From Gemmatimonadota bacterium (lineage in GTDB: Bacteria > Gemmatimonadota > Gemmatimonadetes > Gemmatimonadales > GWC2-71-9): a DNA stretch of 64,000 bases. Under the pieces are notes generated by a model that was not told the origin of the DNA, made no database searches, and worked only from the letters and a program-made list of their open reading frames with translations. The stretch is from contig JADFNB010000006.1 in assembly GCA_022563595.1 (NCBI GenBank), forward strand, positions 1 to 64,000, given 5' to 3'. A program made the translations under genes and the position numbers. Each line of letters begins with the position of its first letter. Position 1 is the first letter of the stretch. Positions 59,268 to 64,000 of this stretch are shown here, piece by piece.

Positions 59268-60297
59268 CACGCCTCCGGAACCAGAGGACGTCGGCGGCGG
59301 GCGGATCCAGATAGACCGAGCGCAGCACCGTGTCCGGGGCAGCAACCGGGTCGTTCTCCGAATCGGCGACGGCACGGTCCAGTTCCTCGCTTACGCGATC
59401 GTCGATGGCGGCGATCCCGGCATCGTCGATCCAGGCGTTGTCCCGCAACTGCCGCGTATACCGCTCGATCGGATCCCGTCCTTCCCAGGCGGCGATCTCT
59501 TCCCGCGGCTGGTATCGCTGATCGTCGTGCTCGGCGTGCCCCCTGCGCCGGTAGGTGACGAGTTCCAACAGAGTCACTCCTTCACCCGCCCGCGCGCGCT
59601 CGACGGCGTGTTTCGTGGCCTCGTACACCGCGAGGACGTCGTTCCCATCCACCGTGCGGCCGGGAATCCCGTAGGCACGCGCCTTGTCGGCGAGCCGCTC
59701 AACGGCCGTCTGCCGGCTGGTGGGTGTGGAATAGGCGTAACCGTTGTGTTCGACGATGACGACCAAGGGCACCCGCTGAACGGCCGCGAAGTTCACCCCC
59801 TCATGAAAGGCGCCTGTGCTGGTGGCGCCGTCCCCCACATACACCAGCCCGACACGAGGTTCGCGGCGGAGCCTGAACGACAACGCGATCCCCGCCATGA
59901 CGGGCACCATGTCACCCAGATGCGAGATCTGGCCGAGGAACCCGAGCCGCAGGTCGTTGAAGTGGATGTTCATCTCGCGGCCGGCCGTGGGGCTGGTTGC
60001 CTTCGCCATGTACTGTCGCAGGACCTCGACCGGCTTCGCCCCTTTTACCAGCATCGCCCCGAGGTTGCGGATCAACGGTGAGAGGATATCCCCCTCCGCG
60101 AGGGCATAGGCACTGGCGACGCTTTCCCCCTCTTGGCCGAGGGAACTGTAGAGCCCGCCGATCACCTTGCCCTGACGGTAGAGGTTGCGGAGCCGCTCCT
60201 CGAGCGATCGCGTCAGACGCAGGTAGTAGTAGATCTCGTGGAGCTGCTCCCGCGACAGCCCCGCCGGGATCACCCGCGTTTTCGCCGTGGTCGCCAC
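59260..60297 (-). CDS. 2-oxoacid dehydrogenase E1 component, alpha subunit
   Basis: 345 residues from a GTG at 60297, just after GGAG. Thiamine diphosphate motif GDGATSTGAFHEGVNFAAVQRVPLVVIVEHN (GDG...N) and the phosphorylation-loop-like TYRRRGHAEHDDQRY are present. With E1 beta and E2 it forms a pyruvate- or branched-chain 2-oxoacid dehydrogenase; specificity not readable from sequence. E3 (lipoamide dehydrogenase) is not in the window. Upstream reading to 60477 overlaps copZ and is not used. Confidence 0.93.
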   Translation of the reverse strand: MATTAKTRVIPAGLSREQLHEIYYYLRLTRSLEERLRNLYRQGKVIGGLYSSLGQEGESVASAYALAEGDILSPLIRNLGAMLVKGAKPVEVLRQYMAKATSPTAGREMNIHFNDLRLGFLGQISHLGDMVPVMAGIALSFRLRREPRVGLVYVGDGATSTGAFHEGVNFAAVQRVPLVVIVEHNGYAYSTPTSRQTAVERLADKARAYGIPGRTVDGNDVLAVYEATKHAVERARAGEGVTLLELVTYRRRGHAEHDDQRYQPREEIAAWEGRDPIERYTRQLRDNAWIDDAGIAAIDDRVSEELDRAVADSENDPVAAPDTVLRSVYLDPPAADVLWFRRRDA

Positions 60298-60298
60298 T

Positions 60299-60514
60299 CT
60301 ACTCCACGACGCTGGCTTGGTAGCCCACCGCCGCGACCGCCGATACGTACTCGTCCGGCGACGCCTTGCCAGCGGTGTAGTCGACCTCCGCCTCGCCCTC
60401 GTCCAGGAACACAGCGGCGCCGAACGTACCCGCAACGCCTTTGAGCGCCTTCTCGACCGTCTGCTGACAGTGGCCACAGGTCATGCCCGTGACCTTCAGC
60501 TTCAGGGAAGCCAT
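60299..60514 (-). CDS. Copper chaperone CopZ-like (HMA domain)
   Basis: 71 residues, a stand-alone ferredoxin-like HMA domain with metal site GMTCGHCQQTVEKAL. Carries Cu(I) to the CopA ATPase. The stop is one base before the E1 alpha start, so transcription may continue into the dehydrogenase. Confidence 0.9.
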   Translation of the reverse strand: MASLKLKVTGMTCGHCQQTVEKALKGVAGTFGAAVFLDEGEAEVDYTAGKASPDEYVSAVAAVGYQASVVE

Positions 60515-60584
60515 GCTGATTCCCCCACCGGTGATTAGTTAGGGAATGAAACGTGGACGGACGCTGGGAGGAATTCAAGGTACC

Positions 60585-60604
60585 GTCTCCGCCGCGGCGG
60601 CGAC
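60585..60604. terminator. GC dyad between the 95-residue gene and copZ
   Basis: GTCTCCGCCGCGGCGGCGAC is self-complementary except for one mismatched pair. It lies 14 bases after the stop of the 95-residue gene and about 70 bases before copZ. It might be a terminator or a binding site for a copper regulator. No T-run. Confidence 0.4.
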
Positions 60605-60618
60605 ACCGGGACGAAAAG

Positions 60619-60906
60619 CTAGTATGCCCCGCGCACCACGTGTTCCTTGTGCACCTTCCGGTGCACAATGCCGAGGAATCGCTTGGCGAGCTTGTCGATC
60701 TCGCTCTCTCCCACATCGTCCGTCGTGAGGGTGATGAGCGTGTAGTGGCCGCCCTCGGCCTTCACGGACAGCGTGACCTCTCCGATCGCGCCGGTAAACG
60801 TCCGGCTGCGGTCTTGACCGCTCGATTGCATGCGTTGTCCAAAATAGCGATCGGCTTCCGCCAAGACGTCGTCGATCGGCAGGGACGTTCGATGGAAATA
60901 TCGCAT
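60619..60906 (-). CDS. Small protein of unknown function in the copper cluster
   Basis: 95 residues, soluble. Pattern: MRYFHRTSLPIDDVLAEADRYFG, a central TFTGAIGEVTLSVKAEGGHYTLITLTTDDVGESEIDKLAKRFL with an alpha-beta character, and a basic C-terminus with HRKVHKEHVVR. No cysteine; a few histidines could bind metal. Five bases after copA, so co-expressed. Function unknown. Confidence 0.6.
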   Translation of the reverse strand: MRYFHRTSLPIDDVLAEADRYFGQRMQSSGQDRSRTFTGAIGEVTLSVKAEGGHYTLITLTTDDVGESEIDKLAKRFLGIVHRKVHKEHVVRGAY

Positions 60907-60911
60907 TGGCG

Positions 60912-63461
60912 CTAGGACGAGAAACTCGGTGTGAACCGTCGCAGCCGCAGGCTGTTGATGACGACGCTCAGGCTCGACATCGCCATCGCTGCGCTCGCGA
61001 CGACCGGGCTCAGGAGGATGCCCAAGAACGGATACAACACTCCTGCGGCAATGGGTATCCCGAGGACGTTGTAGATGAACGCGAAGAACAGGTTCATGCG
61101 GATCGTCTTCATCGTCTTGCGGGACAGCTCGATGGCGGTCACGACCGTACGGAGATCCCCACGGATGAGCGTGATGTCCGAGGCCTCGACTGCCACATCG
61201 GTTCCCGTCCCGATTGCGAATCCGACGTCCGCCTCGGCGAGCGCCGGAGCGTCGTTGATCCCGTCGCCGACCATCGCCACCCCCACTCGGTTGTCACGCA
61301 GCCGCCGGATCTCTGCGGCCTTGTCTGCGGGCGCCACTTCCGCTATGACTCGGTCGATACCGACCTCCTTGCCGACCAGACCCGCCGCCACCTTCGAGTC
61401 GCCGCTCAGGAGATGGAGTTCGAAACCCATCTCCTTGAGCCGCTCGATGGCCACCTTGGCGCTGGGTTTCACGGCATCGGCGACGACGAGCAGCCCCTGC
61501 ACCGTGTCGTTCACGACCACCAGGATGGGCGAGCGACCGGCCAGAATGTGCTTGTCGGCATCTTTCCCGAGCGAGCCCATATCGATATTACGTTCGCGTG
61601 CGTGGCGGACGCTGATGACTTCCACCAGGTACTTGCCGACGAGGGCCCGTGCACCGCGGCCCTCCATGGCAACGAACCGTTCCACCTGGGGGATCTCTGA
61701 CGCCCGCTCCTTCGCCTTTCGCACTACTGCCTGGGCGATGGGGTGTTCGGACCGCGCCTCCACCGCGGCGGCTAGCGTCAAGATCTGCGATCCCGCGACG
61801 ACGCTCCCGTCCGCCCGCTTGGCACCGAGGACGTGCGTGACCGTCGGCTTGCCAAGGGTGATCGTCCCGGTCTTGTCGAACACGATGGTGTCGATGCGCT
61901 GGAGTGCTTCGAGCGCTTCCCCGCCCCGGATCAACACGCCGTACTGGGCGCCTTTACCGGTCCCAACCATAATCGCGGTCGGTGTGGCGAGGCCCAGCGC
62001 GCACGGGCATGCGATCACGAGCACGGTCACCATGGCGACCGTCCCGAACACGAGACCGGGCTGGGGCCCTAGAACAAACCAGAGCACGAATGTGGCGATC
62101 GCGACGGCGATCACGATGGGCACGAACACACCAGCCACCTTGTCCACCAGCGCCTGCACGGGCGCCTTACCGCCCTGCGCTTCCTCCACCAACCGCACGA
62201 TCTGCGCGAGCGCCGTCTCCCTACCCACCGCCCTCGCCTCGAACACGAACGACCCTCTCCCATTCATCGTACCGCCGACCACCTGGTCACCGGGTTCCTT
62301 CTCCACGGGCATCGGCTCGCCGGTGAGCATCGACTCGTCCACCGTCGACTCGCCATCGACGATGACTCCGTCGACCGGGATCGACTCCCCGGGTCGGACG
62401 ATGACCCTGTCCCCGACCGTCAGCTCCTCGATCGGGATCTCGAGGTCCTCCCCACCCCGCTGGACCGTAGCGACCTTCGCACGCAGTGCCAGCAGGGCAC
62501 GGATAGCTTCGGAGGTCCGGCCCTTGGCGCGCGCCTCGAGGAGCCGGCCCAGCAGGATGAACGCGATGATGAAGCTGACTGACTCGAAGTAGACGTCGGC
62601 TTGCAGCCCGGCGCTCGTGAGCACCGACGGCCACACCGTCGCCAAGACCGAATACAGGAACGCGGCGCCCGTGCCGACGGCGATCAGCGTGTTCATGTCC
62701 GCCGAGCGGTGCTTGAACCCGCTCAGCGCGCCGCGGTAGAACTGGGCCCCGCTCCACAGCATCACCGGAACGGTGAGGACCAGCAACACGAGTTTCAACA
62801 GCTGCGGGCTCGTCTCGGCGAACTGGTAGAGCTGCGGCAGTAGCCCGCTCAACACGCGATCGAGCGGATGCACGATCTTGGAGAACAGATCGTGTTGTAC
62901 CCTCATCGAGCCGGACATCAGCGGCATCGACACGACCATCGACACGACCGCAACCACGGCAGCGACGACGAACTTCCGCAGGATCCGCCTGGTCTCCGCC
63001 CGCCTGGTCACCCGCTCGCGCTCGACGGGATCCTCTTCCGGCACGGGCTCCGCCACCATGAAGCCGGCGCGCCCGACCGCCTCCTCCAGCTGCCGGGCCG
63101 TGACGAGTCCCGGCACGTACTCCACGCGAACCGTCTCGAGCGCCTGATTCGCAACCGCCGTGAGCACACCCTGAAGCTCGCGGATCTCTCCCTCCAGCCG
63201 CGCCGTCCCGCTGGCGTAGTGCAGTCCCTCGATGCGGAACTCGACTTCCGCCTTGGCGCAATCGTACCCGGCCTCTCGCACGGCTTTCACCAGGTCGGCG
63301 ACCTGGACCTCAGAGCTGTCGAGCGTGATCGTGGCCCGTGCAGTAGCGTAGTTGACGCTCGCGTCACGAACCCCCGGATAGGCTTGCAGTCGCTGCTGCA
63401 CCGTGATCGCGCACGCCCCGCAGGTCATGCCCTCTATCGGTAGCGTGATTCGACTAACCAT
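60912..63461 (-). CDS. copA: Copper-exporting P1B-type ATPase
   Basis: 849 residues. The first HMA domain has [10 protein letters not shown] (C14, C17); a second, degenerate HMA-like domain ([18 protein letters not shown]) has lost its CxxC. Eight membrane helices; the CPC metal-transport motif in [15 protein letters not shown], phosphorylation motif [20 protein letters not shown] (HP motif), and [13 protein letters not shown] plus the C-terminal MxSS-type pattern ([17 protein letters not shown]) points to Cu+ export. Overlaps the cupredoxin gene by eight bases. Confidence 0.95.
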   Translation of the reverse strand: MVSRITLPIEGMTCGACAITVQQRLQAYPGVRDASVNYATARATITLDSSEVQVADLVKAVREAGYDCAKAEVEFRIEGLHYASGTARLEGEIRELQGVLTAVANQALETVRVEYVPGLVTARQLEEAVGRAGFMVAEPVPEEDPVERERVTRRAETRRILRKFVVAAVVAVVSMVVSMPLMSGSMRVQHDLFSKIVHPLDRVLSGLLPQLYQFAETSPQLLKLVLLVLTVPVMLWSGAQFYRGALSGFKHRSADMNTLIAVGTGAAFLYSVLATVWPSVLTSAGLQADVYFESVSFIIAFILLGRLLEARAKGRTSEAIRALLALRAKVATVQRGGEDLEIPIEELTVGDRVIVRPGESIPVDGVIVDGESTVDESMLTGEPMPVEKEPGDQVVGGTMNGRGSFVFEARAVGRETALAQIVRLVEEAQGGKAPVQALVDKVAGVFVPIVIAVAIATFVLWFVLGPQPGLVFGTVAMVTVLVIACPCALGLATPTAIMVGTGKGAQYGVLIRGGEALEALQRIDTIVFDKTGTITLGKPTVTHVLGAKRADGSVVAGSQILTLAAAVEARSEHPIAQAVVRKAKERASEIPQVERFVAMEGRGARALVGKYLVEVISVRHARERNIDMGSLGKDADKHILAGRSPILVVVNDTVQGLLVVADAVKPSAKVAIERLKEMGFELHLLSGDSKVAAGLVGKEVGIDRVIAEVAPADKAAEIRRLRDNRVGVAMVGDGINDAPALAEADVGFAIGTGTDVAVEASDITLIRGDLRTVVTAIELSRKTMKTIRMNLFFAFIYNVLGIPIAAGVLYPFLGILLSPVVASAAMAMSSLSVVINSLRLRRFTPSFSS

Positions 63462-63879
63462 GCTTGCCGTGCCCGCGTCCGAGGTTCACCCGCGCCGCGT
63501 CCCGTCCGACCTGCGCGACCACGCGTCCGTGCATTACCGATTTCCCGCATCGAAACGGATAGTCACCGGGGGCCGTCGGCGTGAATTCGATCGTCGTCGT
63601 CTCGTAGGCCGGCAGCGACTTCTCGAGTCCGAGCGACTCGAATACGAGCCGTTCCGAACACTCCGCAGTCTCGTCGCGATAGAAATGCAGCCGCACCGGC
63701 CGTCCTGCTTCCACAGGAATGGTTGCCGGATCGTAGCCGCCCTTGACGAGCACGTGGATCTCCTGGACGGCCTCTTTGGTGGCGGATGGGGAGTGCCGCG
63801 GCGGAAGCAGGAAATACCATAGTTCCCAGCCGATGAGCGCCAGTCCCAGAACGACGACGACGAAGTCAGCGGCACCCAC
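63454..63879 (-). CDS. Membrane-anchored cupredoxin-like protein
   Basis: 141 residues from a GTG at 63879. One N-terminal membrane helix ([23 protein letters not shown]), then a plastocyanin/azurin-like beta-sandwich: [44 protein letters not shown], and [26 protein letters not shown], where Cys-(x)-His and Met sit close to a type I copper site. It probably binds copper on the periplasmic side before transfer to CopA. Confidence 0.8.
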   Translation of the reverse strand: MGAADFVVVVLGLALIGWELWYFLLPPRHSPSATKEAVQEIHVLVKGGYDPATIPVEAGRPVRLHFYRDETAECSERLVFESLGLEKSLPAYETTTIEFTPTAPGDYPFRCGKSVMHGRVVAQVGRDAARVNLGRGHGKHG

Positions 63880-63882
63880 GTT

Positions 63883-64000
63883 CTACTCGTAGTCGTAGTA
63901 CTCGACGCCGAGGTGCGTGATCTGCTCCTCTCCCATCAACCAGCGCAGCGTGTTCTTCAACTTGGTATGCTGGATGAAGAGATCGTGCTCCGGCGTGAGC
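63883..64000 (-). CDS. C-terminal end of an unidentified gene (runs off the window)
   Basis: The last 39 codons of a gene that stops at TAG three bases before the cupredoxin start: ...TPEHDLFIQHTKLKN then TLRWLMGEEQITHLGVEYYDYE. No motif allows a family call. Position suggests it belongs to the copper operon. Confidence 0.55.
   Translation of the reverse strand, partial: LTPEHDLFIQHTKLKNTLRWLMGEEQITHLGVEYYDYE

Overview
This is a GC-rich, tightly packed bacterial chromosome segment from a diderm with a full outer-membrane toolkit (Tol-Pal, LptD, BamD-like, many lipoproteins). The mix of a hut operon, C4-zinc S4, tail-to-head 4-base gene overlaps and lipoproteins with a CAYYN-type N-terminus fits Gemmatimonadota best. 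That placement is an inference from gene content; no 16S gene is present. About 60 genes are read, and nearly all lie on the minus strand. The only plus-strand genes are tRNA-Leu(CAG) and a small transposase-derived gene.

Layout from low to high coordinates (transcription runs from high to low). 1-3.4 kb: histidine utilisation, hutH-hutU-hutI (hutI runs off the edge), with a repeat-rich candidate operator. 3.5-5.1 kb: a secreted lipoprotein gene and a 242-bp palindromic MITE-like element. 5.1-15.7 kb: envelope genes, namely a LysM protein, a GalE-like epimerase, tolQ-tolR-tolA-tolB-pal-cpoB, and one reading frame that joins TatC to LptD. 15.9-23 kb: ssb, rimI-tsaB-tsaE (tRNA t6A), uvrB, rel/spo, radC. 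23-29.3 kb: secA, nadD, a bamD-like gene and two further TPR genes. 29.3-42.7 kb: a nucleotide-sugar block (UDP-glucuronate, UDP-xylose, a UDP-diacetamido-uronate route, GDP-deoxymannose) with murB and carB inside it. 42.8-45.9 kb: rpmJ-rpsM-rpsK-rpsD-rpoA-rplQ, with a promoter at the front and a textbook terminator at the end.

45.9-51 kb: smpB, a cell-wall amidase, a TPR lipoprotein, pyrD, pyrF and a small secreted protein, separated by divergent promoters from tRNA-Leu. Next to the tRNA 3' end lies a frameshifted, truncated moeB/thiF remnant downstream of an Fe-S type Rrf2 regulator. 52-56.4 kb: a redox and housekeeping run (zinc-ribbon protein, metallo-hydrolase, thioredoxin reductase, SDR, PHP phosphatase). 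It includes a peroxiredoxin whose active-site cysteine codon is an in-frame TGA, read here as selenocysteine. 56.4-60.3 kb: a 2-oxoacid dehydrogenase (E1 alpha, E1 beta, E2), split by the plus-strand transposase-derived gene. 60.3-64 kb: copper handling (CopZ, CopA, membrane-anchored cupredoxin) and the end of an unidentified gene.

The two most striking observations are the TGA-containing peroxiredoxin (54857-55306) and the TatC-LptD fusion (5107-8673). Others worth attention are the MITE-like hairpin, the decayed moeB beside tRNA-Leu, the transposase-derived gene inside the dehydrogenase operon, and a four-cysteine insertion in SecA.
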